The position numbers and the translations under genes are program-made. DNA of 64,000 bases from Eutreptiella sp. 'Long Island Sound 2002' (Eukaryota; Euglenozoa; Euglenophyceae; Eutreptiales; Eutreptiaceae): the NCBI GenBank assembly GCA_964036045.1, contig OZ038380.1:183730185-183794184 (forward strand), written 5' to 3'. The notes under the pieces were generated by a model. The model did not search any database. It was not told the DNA's origin and saw only the letters and a list, made by a program, of their open reading frames with translations. Shown here one piece after another: positions 22,313 through 33,412 of the stretch; positions within the stretch are counted from its first letter, which is position 1, and each line of letters begins with the position of its first letter.

Positions 22313-24517
22313 CTCTTGTACTAGAGGCTTGCGCCTCAGTATGTACAAAATTTTGTTCATAAGCTCCTGGAAGAGCGCTGGGGCATTAGCCACCCCGAAA
22401 GGCATAACCTTCCACTTGAAAACACGACCCTTAGGGGTTATAAAGGCCAACAGCTCCTGAGCTGCGGCGGTTAGGTCCACCTGCCAGAAACCAGAGCGTT
22501 TGTCCATTTTGGTCTTATACCTGCATTTGGCAATACGCTCCAGGGTGTTTTCCATGTTAGGAATACTCCCTGAGTGGTTCTGGGTTTTCTTGTTGACCTC
22601 ACCATAGTCTACAACAAGACGTAGGGCAGTCGACCCTGGTTTAGCAACAAGGAAACAGGGACTGCAGTGATGGGGATAGTCCCCGTGTTTATACTCTTCA
22701 ACGAGGCCAGCATCAATGCATTCTTGAATCTGGCGCTCGATTTCTTCGACCTGTTCCTGTGGAGCGGGATAGGGACGACGCCTCACTCGCGTCTTTTCAA
22801 ATTCTGGTTTCAATTTCAGGTCCATCTGGACCAGTTTTTTACAAGAAAGGGGAGGCGGCAAGGCGCCGAACACCTCCTCATAGGTCATCAGCAGTTTCTT
22901 CAGGCGGGGGTCAAGGTTAAGACTCTCGAGTTTCTGAAGGAAATCCTACTCAGCATGGAGGTTGCTTTTTCCATGTTCTTTCTTTTTATGCCGATCAGCA
23001 GTTTCGGCTGGTACAGTACCATCGTCCCACTCAGGGGGACATTGCTGCCCATAGTGTAGAGAATACACTAGAGGTATCTCAGGGTCGGGCAGCGTATAGG
23101 ACTCATCGTCCTCCTCAGACCAGATGGAGTATTTCCAGGTCTGTCTGAGGTATTGCAGCCGCTCTTGGCGCTCAATACTTTCGGCCTTCAGGTACAACAG
23201 CCGTCGGAGTTCTTGAGTGTCATGCTCAGACAGTGCCATGTTATTAGCAGCAGGCCCTGCCAGAGCATCAGCACTCCGGGCCACGGGTTCACCTGTGTGC
23301 ACAGGCTGCATGTGTAGCACTGGTTTCCCAACAGAGGAAGCGGGTTCAGAGGTTGACTCTAGATCTACCTCCTCTAGCAACAGCTGGGCCAGGAAAGCAC
23401 TATGTTTTAGGTCAACACAGCTGGGATCAACAGAGGGAATAGTGCTGGCGATCTCAGACAGTTGGTCGTCAGCATCCTCTTTTACAGCTGCAGGTTCCAG
23501 ATAGTCATTAGGAGACTCACACCCTGTAAGTGTGGCAGATAGGTGCTCAGGAGATCGTTTTTTGAGATCATAAAGGGTCAGGCCACGATTTTTGGCCATG
23601 ACCTCTTTTAGTAGCACCTGGTCCAGGTCACACAGGGGTACAGGATTGAGAGATCCATCGATGATGGACAGGAAATTGGCCCACTCAGGGGCCTGCATAG
23701 CTGTGTCTGAGTCCTCAGGCACATAGATGGGGCCGTTGGGGAGTTGCACTCTTCCCACGGTCATTCGGTCTAGCATACGGCGCCAGTAAGCATGTTCACC
23801 AGAGCAACCCCAGTCAGGGGTGCACATAACAACCCTTCCTCCCTCATAAGCGATCTTGGTTAGAACCTTCGCGAGCAGGGAGAAGGGAGGGTTAGCATAC
23901 GCTAGGCCCATTGCTTTCCAGAAGAAACGGAAAGCATTGTTCAGTTGTCTCGAGCAGTACAACTGCATGATGTGCTGTTGTTGGCTCGCAAACAATTCCA
24001 CCTGGATCTCATCCAGGTTTACCTGAAGGGCCACCAGTCCATTTTCAAGAACATGACGGGCCAGTTGGTAGTTTTCAGTGCGATAGTTCGTCTTGGCTGC
24101 GTAGCGCAGCCCAGACTCTTTTCGTCCTGACAGCTCCAAAGGAACGGAGAATAGCCCACTGCCAAAGTCGCAGTGCAAAGAGTAAGGACGCTGTAGGGAC
24201 AGCATTTTTACCTGGGGGTTTCTTCTTAGAAAGTCGGTGCCAATGACGATGTCAAAGGCGTCAGTGTCCAACACTCTGCAGTGTTGGGTCACGGTTTCGT
24301 CGCCCAGACATATGGTCACATCGACCCCCCCCAAGGAATGGATGGTACGCCCATCCCCTACTCTTATGGCCACGGTCTTAGTTTTCCTGAAAGTTTTAAG
24401 CAGGCGCCGGGCCACTATGGAAAGTGTTGCACCGGTATCAAGCACCGCTCGAAAAACCTGATCCCCGATTTTCACGAGGATCCAGAAAACCAAGTCCTCC
24501 TCTTCGGAGCCGCCCCC
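22308..24517 (-). pseudogene. pol: Element C pol, 5' portion: protease, MTase-like domain, RT start
   Basis: The frame follows the gag TAG (24518-24520) with no further stop until TAG 22946-22948, a nonsense codon; it then continues in the same frame to the element B insertion. The protease shows LDTGATLSIV near 24420-24450 and an IGTDFL flap-like motif. The MTase-like domain has VELFAS near 24000 and ANPPF (NPPF at 23882-23893). An acidic linker follows, then RT with LVVDYGEVN, KMDKRSGFWQ and MPFGVANAP. It is homologous to element D pol over its whole length but lacks the Cys-rich patch of D. Integrase and chromodomain lie beyond element B at 7883-10480. Confidence 0.92.
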
Positions 24518-24520
24518 CTA
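24518..24520 (-). promoter_or_regulatory. In-frame gag/pol TAG of element C
   Basis: On the minus strand TAG is followed by GGGGGCGGC and an open frame through about nine codons into protease. A small stem (CTCC/GGAG) lies about 10 nt downstream. The position matches the gag/pol stops of B, D and E, which supports readthrough rather than a random nonsense mutation. Confidence 0.6.
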
Positions 24521-25404
24521 TTCCTCATCAGGGAATTTCACATCCAACCCTGCAGCCATGAGGGACTTGGCCATCCAGGCCAAGCGCCTCTTCTTGGAAT
24601 TATTCCCCTCAGGGGTAGCGTTATCCCCTTGGGGGCGCTTCTGGGGAACACCTGCGGCAGGAGCGGGTGTAGCAGCAGGAGTGGGTGTTGCAACGGGCGC
24701 TGATGAGCGCCTCTGGGGGTTAGGGGGTCCAGTTTTGCCACCCCCCTTGCCACCTCCTTTACCTTTATCCCCATTCGGGGGATTTCTGGCGGGCGTCTGG
24801 GTCTTCTGGCGCTCCGCCTCCTGACGCTTGAGTTTGTCACTCTCGCGTTTCTTGATGTGGCATTCGTCCTCGTAGTGACGGCGTTTGCCACAGTAACCAC
24901 AGGTGATGGTACACCTGAAATGGTCCTGATGGGTCACCTGTTTCCCATCTTTGGTGTGCTGCTGACGTTTCATCTGCAGCATACAGCCACTGCGGAGATC
25001 GCAGTCAGAGGCATGACAAGGTCCCCCCTTGTCATTGACAGGTCGGCAGTAGAACAGGGGGGGTGTGCCTGCATCAGGTTGAACCTCGTTCATGGCACGT
25101 AGGTTGCCCCTCCCTTTGCCACCTCCCTGGTTGGTGTTAGTGGGATTTTTATGCCCCTTCCCTTCGCCACGTTCGGGGGTAGGGGTACCACCTCGTCCCA
25201 AATGCTTCTTGAGGAATTTCTCCATGTGGGAGTCATTCTCTCTCTCAAGAGCTAGCTCAATCAAGAGATCCACCAGTGCATCGTACGAGTGGGTCCTGCT
25301 CTTCCTCTCAGAGGTGGAGCGGCAATCATCCCACGTACGCTGGGGGATCTTACTCATGAGCCACAGGTGGGGCTCAGTGGCTCCGTAGGAGCCCACGTTC
25401 ATCC

Positions 25405-25409
25405 TCGAA
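25405..25409. repeat. Target site duplication of element D, left copy
   Basis: TCGAA, repeated at 36811-36815. The neighbouring A/T bases make the exact boundary ambiguous by about one base. Confidence 0.85.
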
Positions 25410-26207
25410 AGAAAAGTTTATAGTGTTTTCAGCACTGTGTTTTTGCTTCTCCTGCTGCTTGTTGTTGCTATAGGGTGTCCTGCTGCTGGTTTTGGATGAT
25501 GAAAAGCTTTTGTTTGTTGAAATACAGTAAAGCCAACTCAATCCAGGATAGCCCAAGCCAACAGTATGCAAAGAGAAGGTGATTCAGGATCAAAGCATGA
25601 AGGGCTGCAGTGTAAACAGTGAAAGATGATTAGATATTCACAGAAACTGCAACTCAGGATACAAATGAATGCATATTCACAGAGATAGCTGAAATGTTTT
25701 GGGAAAAGAGTTAGAAAACTGCCTCAGGATCACTCTCTCTCCATAGTGCCATCTTAGGAGATGTGCACTCTTTGTTTTGGGTCCCATATGTGCTGAGGTG
25801 GCATGGTATGTGGCGATGAGGTCACTGCCATGTCACATGGGATCTTCCTACTTAGTTAGGCTGACCAGGAATTGAACCCAGGACCTCTCAAAAAGAGGTG
25901 CCTAACCCCCTAGGGTGCATACCACTAGGGCAGATAAGTATTCATGGAAAAACATAGATAAATTCATAGGTTCTACCTTAGGTATGTCAGTGCTCAGTCA
26001 ACTCAGGAAAAGATGTTTTACTTCTGATTGAAAGGGGATTAAGGGGTCCACTCCATATCCTGATTGGGTGTTTGGTTCCATAGGTCAAAATGTGTTCTCA
26101 CCACTTTTGGCTGGACCAATACTAAGATAAAAATGCATGGATGCTCAGTGCATCTCTAATACAACTAGAGTATGTCCCAAAGCAATGGAAAAGCACTTTT
26201 TCTTACT
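25410..26207 (-). repeat. 3' LTR of element D
   Basis: 798 bp, reading AGTAAGAAAAAG...CTTTTCT on the minus strand, so it lacks the usual TG...CA ends. It is the same as 36013-36810. The start is fixed by the polypurine tract at 26208-26215 and the end by the target duplication. It contains a tRNA-like segment (25861-25933). Confidence 0.92.
25861..25933 (-). other. tRNA-like sequence in the D 3' LTR
   Basis: On the minus strand an A-box-like D arm (TAGTGGTATGC) is followed by a 5-bp anticodon-type stem (ACCTC/GAGGT) around TTTTTGA. A T arm (CTGGG, TTCAATT, CCTGG) carries a B-box-like GGTTCAATTCC. The ends pair weakly (CTGCC with GGTCAG). The variable region is only about 1 nt, so it is a tRNA relic or captured pol III promoter rather than a working tRNA gene. 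Confidence 0.45.
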
Positions 26208-26215
26208 CCCCCCTT
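26208..26215 (-). other. Polypurine tract of element D
   Basis: Minus-strand AAGGGGGG directly abuts the 3' LTR start (AGTAAG). This is the expected plus-strand priming site and confirms the LTR boundary. Confidence 0.82.
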
Positions 26216-27506
26216 GTGCTGTGGTGGCCACCACTGTCGCATTTTAGGAAAAAGGGAATTTTTCTTGGCCTTTCCTTGGTTTCCACATCTACTTTAAAAT
26301 ACCTACAGTCTCCCTCACACTGGAAAAATGGGTGCTCACCATGGCTGGCGCCCTTTTGCTGCTCTGATTGTACAGTTTCCTACAGAAGACTCAGCGCTCT
26401 TGGCGCTGCCGGGGCTCCTGTGGCTTGGTTGGGTTAGATTGGGAGCATGCCAAACATGTGCATATGCATCCCTCCCTCCAAGACGCAGCGTCGACATAAC
26501 CCAAACGCAAGACACATTATACACACTCGCATGGGTTCTCGTAAACCTGCTGGCGACCTGTGACCTGTCTTAGGGCGTAGGGAGTCGAGAAAGAAATTAA
26601 TTTGCCCCTTGGTGGGGTCTTGGTTCTGCTCAGTCTCTCCAGGCACCTGCGTTTCGGCCCGAACACGGCCTACTCAGCGAGGCTGCGCGTGGGTATCTGC
26701 AGAGGCAGGAATGGGAGAATTATGGACGAATCCACGCAAAAACGAAGCGACGACACCAAAATCCGTCAAATGACGGCGTAGAATTTTTCTGAAACGACAC
26801 ACCTGAGCAGAATCCAATTGTGCATCAGAAGCACATTTTTATAGAAATTATAGTCATCTTTGGATTTTTTAAATCCAAAAATTCATACGTCCAAAATGGT
26901 GGCGCGCAGGAGCGGCTCCTAGCGAAGCGCCGGAAAATGGAAAAATAATGGAATTATAAACGTATGTATCACGTAGTCTTGGGAAATGACGAGACACACA
27001 TTAATAAACAAACATACAGATTCCACCCACACTAATAGAAGCTTCAAAAATTCAAGAATTCGAAAATCAATTGAAGAGACTTCAATGAATCAGGTATAAA
27101 CTACAGGTATGCTCGTCTTGCATGCCGCATACACATTGCTCGTCTCGTGTCTCCGTGAACGAGTCGTGTAGCAGCGTTAACAACGATAACCACGATAGGA
27201 CGCGGTAGAGGGATTGATTAGAAAGATTGCAGATGATTAGCGGTCAGATCAGGGTGATTAGTCATACACACAAGTGCATAGCAACGTTCTTCGCGTGCGT
27301 CCCTTTTGTCCTCTCTCCTTGCTTCACTTCCCAGCGGTAGGTAAGGTAGGTACGCCCAGGCGGGGCCACCCCCTGGTGGAGTCAAGATCGTGGTGGAGAT
27401 GGGCAGGTTTGCCCACGTGATCGTGCATAGTCGTGCATGCACACACGCATTAAAGGGTAGGCCACGCGAAGTGCGCACGGTAAACCTTGTTTAGGCTACC
27501 CAGGGG

Positions 27507-27540
27507 CTCCTCGGTACGTTCTTTAAGAGAACCTGAGGAG
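27507..27540 (-). other. Conserved 3' UTR hairpin (element D copy)
   Basis: CTCCTCGG (27507-27514) pairs with CTGAGGAG (27533-27540), and GTTCT (27518-27522) pairs with AGAAC (27528-27532). It is identical to the element C copy at 6513-6546 although flanking bases differ. Confidence 0.55.
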
Positions 27541-27601
27541 TCCCTTAACGCTTGCTTGCTTGATAAGGGTAGCTGCTCCATGCAGCGTGTTTGCGGACAG
27601 C

Positions 27602-27644
27602 GTATTATAGGGCACACTGAGAAGGGTATAATACCTGGAGTGTG
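27602..27644 (-). other. Possible 3' UTR pseudoknot (element D copy)
   Basis: GTATTATA 27602-27609, CACACT 27613-27618, TATAATAC 27627-27634 and AGTGTG 27639-27644 give interleaved complementary arms. All are preserved from element C. Confidence 0.5.
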
Positions 27645-28483
27645 TCTTGGTTCCTCCGCCGCAAACGCCCTTTCATTTGCCTTTGCTTTACAGGTGGGCA
27701 GGTAGGGTGAGTGGTGCAGCAGCATTTTTTTTTATGCCCTGCTAAACAGGGGCGCAGATCACACAAACAAGGAACTCCGCTCCGCCTGTGGCAGAGCAGG
27801 GAGTCCGACTTCATCGACATCTGCGCCTTGCACACGAGAGCACTCCTTCCCTCCAAGCCCTTGCAGGGGAAACGCGTTGTGGCGTCCCCTGTGAGGCCAC
27901 AGTAGCTTAGCAGCGCTGTGTTCTCTTGTCATTTCACAGGTGGGTCGCTAGGACCCTCGAGAACCTCCTCTTCGCAACGCCAAGTAGAGTGTGCGTGTAG
28001 GAGTGGTAGTCCTGCGTGGGGGCTAGAGCCAGTTGCCCAGCGCTCGCCCACCAGGATGGTGCCACTGTAGGGTGTGTAGGACCTGTAGGGGGCGTGTCAC
28101 GGTCCCACCCTTTTCCTGCAATTTTAGCTGAGTTGGTGGGCTGTGACAGTGGGTTAGGTTAGTGTTTTTGGCCACATAGCAAACAGGCGTTTTGCATGCC
28201 TTCATAGCTTTTGGCCACCCCTCCCTTTAGTAGTCAGGTAGGTAGGGAAAACAATACCTGGACTAACACTCTGGGTATTCCCCCAAGGTTTTGCGCCAGC
28301 ACAGAAATTGGGCGCATAGGGGAGGGGAGACCCGGGGCGTACCCCGTGGCATCAATAAGCCAACCCTCCAGGTTCAGCAAGGGCGCAGACTTGGGTATAG
28401 TTAGGACACCACTTCTGCGGCTTGCTCTCAGGACCTTAGGACTAGCACATTCACACATACGCTTTGGCAGGTAAGGGTAAGGT

Positions 28484-31400
28484 TCAGTCCCTAGCTTTAT
28501 TCTTGGAGGCAAGCGTCTCGGCGAGCCTCAACAACTCACCAAGGTTGTTCTGGGACAAGTAGTCAACCAGAACTGAGTTTAGGCGTCCCTCAGGTAGAAC
28601 AAATGCAGAGAAGGGCTCCCAGGTGGCCTCTTCGACTCCAAACCCTTCCCAGAGGGTGAGGAAGCGCCAACCCTGGCGATAGCGGTGGCGTAGGACAGAC
28701 TTCACCAGGTAGAAGCCCTCCTTAGCCATCTCCTCGGCGTTCATGTCGGGGAGTTCACCTTCAACTTCCATAGGGCTGGCAGCCCCTTGTAGGTCCAGAG
28801 CGGCGATTTCCTCGTCGTTCAGCTCCCACTCCTCCCCACAGAGGTCTTCAGGATCATGGTAGCGCTTCAGGTGTTGAGCGGCGCACACCAGGGTCCCCCC
28901 TAGACGGGGAGAACACCGCACCGTGATACGGTGACCATCCACAGATAGAATCTTGTACGGCCCGAAGTATGGGTCATCGCTGGTAGAGCGAGGCCAGGCG
29001 GGTAGTCGGCTGTGGTGCACCAGCACCCAGTCCCCCTCTTGGTAGGTGGCCGGTACTCGGTGCTTGTTCTTCTTGTTCCACTGACGCTCCCTCACTCTCT
29101 GGAGCATAGCCTTGGCCTTGTCCACCTTCGCTTGTTGCTCTTGGACCCACTCACCCACAGAAGAATGGGTGTCCTCTGGATAGGGGGCATGTAGGAACCA
29201 CGCCGGGCGCCCCATGAATAGCTCATGTGGCGAGTAGCCAGTAGCTGAACTCTCTTGGGAGTTCATCATCAAGGATATGACGGGGAGTAGTCTCACCCAG
29301 TCTCTGGTGCGTTCAGTTTTGCACCATATCCTGACGTTCTCCTTCAGGACACGAATCTGTCGCTCACATAGGGGGTTGCTCGTGTGAGAGTAGGGAATCC
29401 CCGTAGACACCTGGACATTGAGGGACCTCAGGACCCTCTTGTACCAGCCAGTATCTGAGCGTACTCGTACGTCCTCATCGGAGTTGATCTCCTTGGGCGC
29501 CCCATAGACACAAAACCACTCCTCCAGGAGTATCTTGATAGTCTCCTCTCCGGTAATGTGCTTGGTACATGGGAACACCCTGGTAAACCTGGTCAACCCA
29601 CAGGTTACCACGAGGGCGAAGTCATAGCCCCCGAACTTCGGCATCTCCGTGTAGTCCACGTATAGAACACTGTTAGCACAGTGAGGGATGGGCAGGGTCG
29701 AGTAGAGACCTCTGTCCCTGATATCCCCTGGTTTACAGGACCTGCACGGGCACTTGTCCACGATAGGCAGGAGCGTCTTCCGCAGCTGGTCGTCAGTCCA
29801 CGTAGTGTGGAACCACTGCTTGAACAGCCTCAGGGTACGGTCAGCACCCACATGACCACTGGACTCATGGGTCCACTTCAGCAGCGCTGGGACTCGGTCA
29901 CTAGGCACCACGATGCGGTCCTCGTGCCAGAGGTAGCTCTTGTCCCGCTTCCACTGGTCTTGGTTGACCAGGAGGGGTTCAAGGCGTTTCTCCAGGCGCC
30001 GGTAGATATCCCCAAACTCCTGTAGGTACTCCGATTGTTGGAGTCCATCCAGGGGGCGTATCATGGTCATGTTCAGGTCCAGGTGTACGTCCATACGGCT
30101 GAACGCTTCCTTAGCCAGCGCTTCAGACCGGGCACCAATCAGGGCGTCGAAGTTGTTGCGGCTGATGTAGTCAGCACACTCGTTCTTCACTCCCTGGATA
30201 TGGTGTACCGTCAGCCGTAGTTGACTGAGGTAGGTCCACCAGCGACGTAGCTTGGCCTTCTCAGGTGGGGGGCCCTTCTGGAAACTGCGGACCGGTTCTT
30301 GGTCGCATAGCCAGACCACAGGGTTACTCCCCAACAGTCGTGCTTGTGAGGATAGCACCAGCATACCCGCGAGCAGTTCCTGCTCATAGGTGGAGTAGTT
30401 CCCCCTGGCCTGGTTCCACTTCCAGTTCCAATGGCCCAGAGGTACTAGGACCCACTTGTCGTCAGGGTAGCTGTGCTTGAGGGTTCCATCTCGGTTGAGA
30501 CCTTCCGTCCCCCATTGGGAAATGGCCGAGTCGAACTCCTCCTTCTCTAGTGCTTGCCACTGGAACAACGTTCCACCACCGCCCACATTGCTGGCGTCGG
30601 TCACCAGGATAATCTCCCCTTGTGCCCTAGGCACGCCCAAGCACTTAGCGTTGGCTACCTTGTCCTTGAGCTCGTCAAACGCTTGTTGCTCTTGTGGGCC
30701 CCAGCGCCAAGTAGTACTCTTCTTGATCAAGTCAGTCAGTACTGCGCTGGTGTAGGTGAAGTTTTTGATGTGGCGGCGATAGAAGTTGCACGCCCCAATG
30801 AAACTGCGTACATCATGAAGTCCTTTCTTGGGGTCTTCGTGTCGTACCTTGGCATCCATCAGGGGTTTGGCCTTAGAGGCCGCTGGGGTCCACCACCCAT
30901 AGCCAACGTCAAACCCCAGGTACTGCATGGTCTCCTGCATGAACTCACACTTCTCCAGCTTGAGTCGTGTGTGGTTCTCCTGGCAGACCGCAAAGAACTC
31001 ACCCAAGAGGATTAGGTGATCCTCCTGGGTATTGGTCCCGAGGCATACATCGTCGATGTGAGCCTCCATCTGGGCCCCACGGGATATGAGCTCCTGCACC
31101 TTAGGTCTCCTTCGTAGGATGGACAAGATCTTGTTCATCAGCTCTTGGAACAGAGCGGGGGCGTTAGCCACGCCGAAGGGCATGACCTTCCACTTGAAAA
31201 CCCTCCCCTGAGGGGTGATGAAGGCCAGTAGTTCCTGCGCGTTGGGCGTCAGGTCCACTTGCCAGAATCCACTTCGCTTGTCCATCTTGGTCTTGTAGCG
31301 ACAGGAGGCTATCTTCTCCAGGGTAGACTCCATATTGGGAATGGACCCTGAGTGGTTCAACGTCTTCTTGTTCAGCTCTCCATAGTCCACTACCAGCCGT

Positions 31401-33412
31401 TTGGCTGTAGACCCAGGTTTAGCCACCAGGAAACAGGGGCTGCAGTGTAGGGGGTAGTCCCCATCCTTGTACTCCAGGACTAGGCCAGCGTCGATACATT
31501 CTTGTATCTGTCGCTCAATCTCGTCGGCCTGCTCTTTAGGAGCTGGATAGGGTCTCCTCCGGATCTTGTGACCCACGAACTCGGGTTTCAGCTTGAGGTC
31601 CATCTGTACCAGCTTGTCGCATGAGGCTGGAGGGGGTAGTTCTCCGAACACCTCCAGATAGGTCCTTATCAGCTTTTGTACCCGCGGGTCCAGTACCTTG
31701 ATCTTGTCCTCCATGTCCTCGTCGGAGTGTAAGTTGCTTGCCCCTTGAATAGACGTCGGGAGGTGGTCCTCCACCGACTCTTCGCCCGCGGTCGCATCCT
31801 TCAGCCCTTGGTAGGCATACAGAAGGTCTTGCTCAACCATCTCCGGTGGACGATGGCAACATAGGCACGCTTTAGGGGGTTCACATACACATTCCTCCGA
31901 GAGGTCGTCCTCCTCTGGGGTCCTCACATGGGCACCCCACACGCTCTTCATGAGCTTGAGATCTACCTCCCTTTGCCAGGTGGTGATCTTCTGTTCGAGG
32001 TCCTCCTTCAATTGGGAGAGGTCTCCCATACGTCCTTGCTTCAGTGGCCACGAGCTGCGGGTAGGCTTCGCGTAGCATAGCTTTTTCGCCACCAACTTCC
32101 TCTTGGAATCTACATACTCCCTGAGCCTGGATCGAGGGTCCAGCTCTTCATCCACGGGGTCTTCCACCCTCATGGAGAGTAGGGGTTTTAGTGGGGCGAC
32201 GTACTCGGCGTTCTCCACTTCTTCCACCGCAGTCTGCACGAAGAAGGCGTCGTGCTCAGTTTCGTCGTCTGAGTGGATAGAGCTAGGTAGCTCAGATAGT
32301 CCACACTCAGAGACTCCATCAGGAACAGGTACATGACAGGGAGAGTTGGGGGCGTTGGTGTCAGTCACGACGTACTCATCTCCTCCGGGTGTAGTTTCAA
32401 CAGCATCTTGAGGTCGTAGGCGATCCTTCAAGTCACCCAAGGCGAGTCCATCGCTTTCTCGTTGTATAGCCTGGACCAGAGTAGGGTCCAGGTCTTCCCA
32501 GGGGATGGTGGTTAGACTCCCGTCCACCACGCTGAGCATACTCCCCCATCCAGGCTTCCCAATGGGCGTCTTGCGTCCCAGAGGCACGTAGATGGCCTCA
32601 TCAGGCAACCGCACGGAGCTGATAGTCAGCTTGTCAAGGAGGGTTCGCCAGTACTCGTTGCCCCCATGGGCTCCCCAATCGGGGGAACACAGGACCATAC
32701 GGGAACGTTCCAAGGCCACCTTGGTCAGCACCTTCCCCAGTTCACTGAATCTGGGGTTCCCGTAGGCCATCCCGAAAGAGGGCCAGTAAAATTTGTAGCT
32801 GCAGTTCTTCCCCTTGCTGCAGTATAGGTCCAGTACATGCTGCTTGTCGCTGGCGAACAGTTCCACACTTAGGTCTTCTCGAGAGTAACCCAACTCTTTC
32901 AGACCTTGGTCTAGGACTTCCCCCAATAATTGGTAGTCCTCAGTTTTGGAGGCCGCCATCATGTTCGAGGGCTCCTCCTTCGATAGTCTCAGGTAACTCG
33001 AGGTATGTTCCGACTGCTCCAGTGGCACAGACTCTCTGCCACTGCCGTGGTCCACGTACAGGAGGTAGGGCGCTTGCAGCGTCAGGGATTGTATCTGGGA
33101 GTGCTGCACGAAGAAGTCAGTCCCCAGTACAAAGTCGAAGGCATCAGTATCCATCACATAGAACCGATGGGCGATAGTCCTGGAGCCCATAGGTACCTCC
33201 ACTTCGCAGTCCCCGCAGCTGTGCACCACATGTCCATCTCCCATCCGTATAGCGGCGGTGGTCATGGTGTTCTTCAGGCTCCCACAAGGTAAAATTTTCT
33301 TGGCCACTATCGATATTGTGGCTCCAGTATCCAGTACCCCCAGGTACTCACGTCCCCCTAGTCGGATACGTACCCAAAACACCAGGTCTTGGGTGCCACC
33401 AGAGCGTCCCCG
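28484..33412 (-). CDS. pol: Element D pol: protease, MTase-like, RT, RNase H, integrase, chromodomain
   Basis: Open from just after the gag TGA (33413-33415) to TGA 28484-28486, about 1,640 codons with no break. The first visible start-like codon is a GTG at 33382, so expression by readthrough from gag is more likely than independent initiation. The protease shows LDTGATISIV at about residues 17-26 (counting from 33382). The MTase-like domain (about residues 170-270) has VELFAS and, at residues 209-212, NPRF instead of NPPF. An acidic linker follows with a Cys patch (CVC and CLCCH near 31860-31890). RT shows KMDKRSGFWQ and the catalytic HIDDV near 31050; RNase H shows VTDASNVGGGG. Integrase has VDYTEM, SDEDVRVRSDTGW and CERQIR. 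The chromodomain (GWRFLTLWEGF, ATWEP) ends the protein. Confidence 0.95.
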   Translation of the reverse strand, partial: RGRSGGTQDLVFWVRIRLGGREYLGVLDTGATISIVAKKILPCGSLKNTMTTAAIRMGDGHVVHSCGDCEVEVPMGSRTIAHRFYVMDTDAFDFVLGTDFFVQHSQIQSLTLQAPYLLYVDHGSGRESVPLEQSEHTSSYLRLSKEEPSNMMAASKTEDYQLLGEVLDQGLKELGYSREDLSVELFASDKQHVLDLYCSKGKNCSYKFYWPSFGMAYGNPRFSELGKVLTKVALERSRMVLCSPDWGAHGGNEYWRTLLDKLTISSVRLPDEAIYVPLGRKTPIGKPGWGSMLSVVDGSLTTIPWEDLDPTLVQAIQRESDGLALGDLKDRLRPQDAVETTPGGDEYVVTDTNAPNSPCHVPVPDGVSECGLSELPSSIHSDDETEHDAFFVQTAVEEVENAEYVAPLKPLLSMRVEDPVDEELDPRSRLREYVDSKRKLVAKKLCYAKPTRSSWPLKQGRMGDLSQLKEDLEQKITTWQREVDLKLMKSVWGAHVRTPEEDDLSEECVCEPPKACLCCHRPPEMVEQDLLYAYQGLKDATAGEESVEDHLPTSIQGASNLHSDEDMEDKIKVLDPRVQKLIRTYLEVFGELPPPASCDKLVQMDLKLKPEFVGHKIRRRPYPAPKEQADEIERQIQECIDAGLVLEYKDGDYPLHCSPCFLVAKPGSTAKRLVVDYGELNKKTLNHSGSIPNMESTLEKIASCRYKTKMDKRSGFWQVDLTPNAQELLAFITPQGRVFKWKVMPFGVANAPALFQELMNKILSILRRRPKVQELISRGAQMEAHIDDVCLGTNTQEDHLILLGEFFAVCQENHTRLKLEKCEFMQETMQYLGFDVGYGWWTPAASKAKPLMDAKVRHEDPKKGLHDVRSFIGACNFYRRHIKNFTYTSAVLTDLIKKSTTWRWGPQEQQAFDELKDKVANAKCLGVPRAQGEIILVTDASNVGGGGTLFQWQALEKEEFDSAISQWGTEGLNRDGTLKHSYPDDKWVLVPLGHWNWKWNQARGNYSTYEQELLAGMLVLSSQARLLGSNPVVWLCDQEPVRSFQKGPPPEKAKLRRWWTYLSQLRLTVHHIQGVKNECADYISRNNFDALIGARSEALAKEAFSRMDVHLDLNMTMIRPLDGLQQSEYLQEFGDIYRRLEKRLEPLLVNQDQWKRDKSYLWHEDRIVVPSDRVPALLKWTHESSGHVGADRTLRLFKQWFHTTWTDDQLRKTLLPIVDKCPCRSCKPGDIRDRGLYSTLPIPHCANSVLYVDYTEMPKFGGYDFALVVTCGLTRFTRVFPCTKHITGEETIKILLEEWFCVYGAPKEINSDEDVRVRSDTGWYKRVLRSLNVQVSTGIPYSHTSNPLCERQIRVLKENVRIWCKTERTRDWVRLLPVISLMMNSQESSATGYSPHELFMGRPAWFLHAPYPEDTHSSVGEWVQEQQAKVDKAKAMLQRVRERQWNKKNKHRVPATYQEGDWVLVHHSRLPAWPRSTSDDPYFGPYKILSVDGHRITVRCSPRLGGTLVCAAQHLKRYHDPEDLCGEEWELNDEEIAALDLQGAASPMEVEGELPDMNAEEMAKEGFYLVKSVLRHRYRQGWRFLTLWEGFGVEEATWEPFSAFVLPEGRLNSVLVDYLSQNNLGELLRLAETLASKNKARD

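Larger units (their letters stand above)
24518..25409 (-). pseudogene. gag: Element C gag, 3' portion with zinc knuckle
   Basis: This is the C-terminal part of Gag, separated from its N-terminal part (36811-38101) by element D. It shows the end of the capsid domain (LMSKIPQRTWDDC), then two Cys/His clusters. The second, CGYCGKRRHYEDEC, is a classical CX2CX4HX4C zinc knuckle for RNA binding. A basic Lys/Gly/Pro-rich tail ends at TAG 24518-24520. Pol follows in the same frame, with GGG directly after the stop. Confidence 0.9.
26216..28483 (-). other. Element D 3' UTR, non-coding with conserved structures
   Basis: About 2.3 kb between the pol stop and the polypurine tract. Blocks from about 27340 to 28320 are conserved with the element C 3' UTR, including the hairpin at 27507-27540 and the pseudoknot-like block at 27602-27644. 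No gene is seen. Confidence 0.8.
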
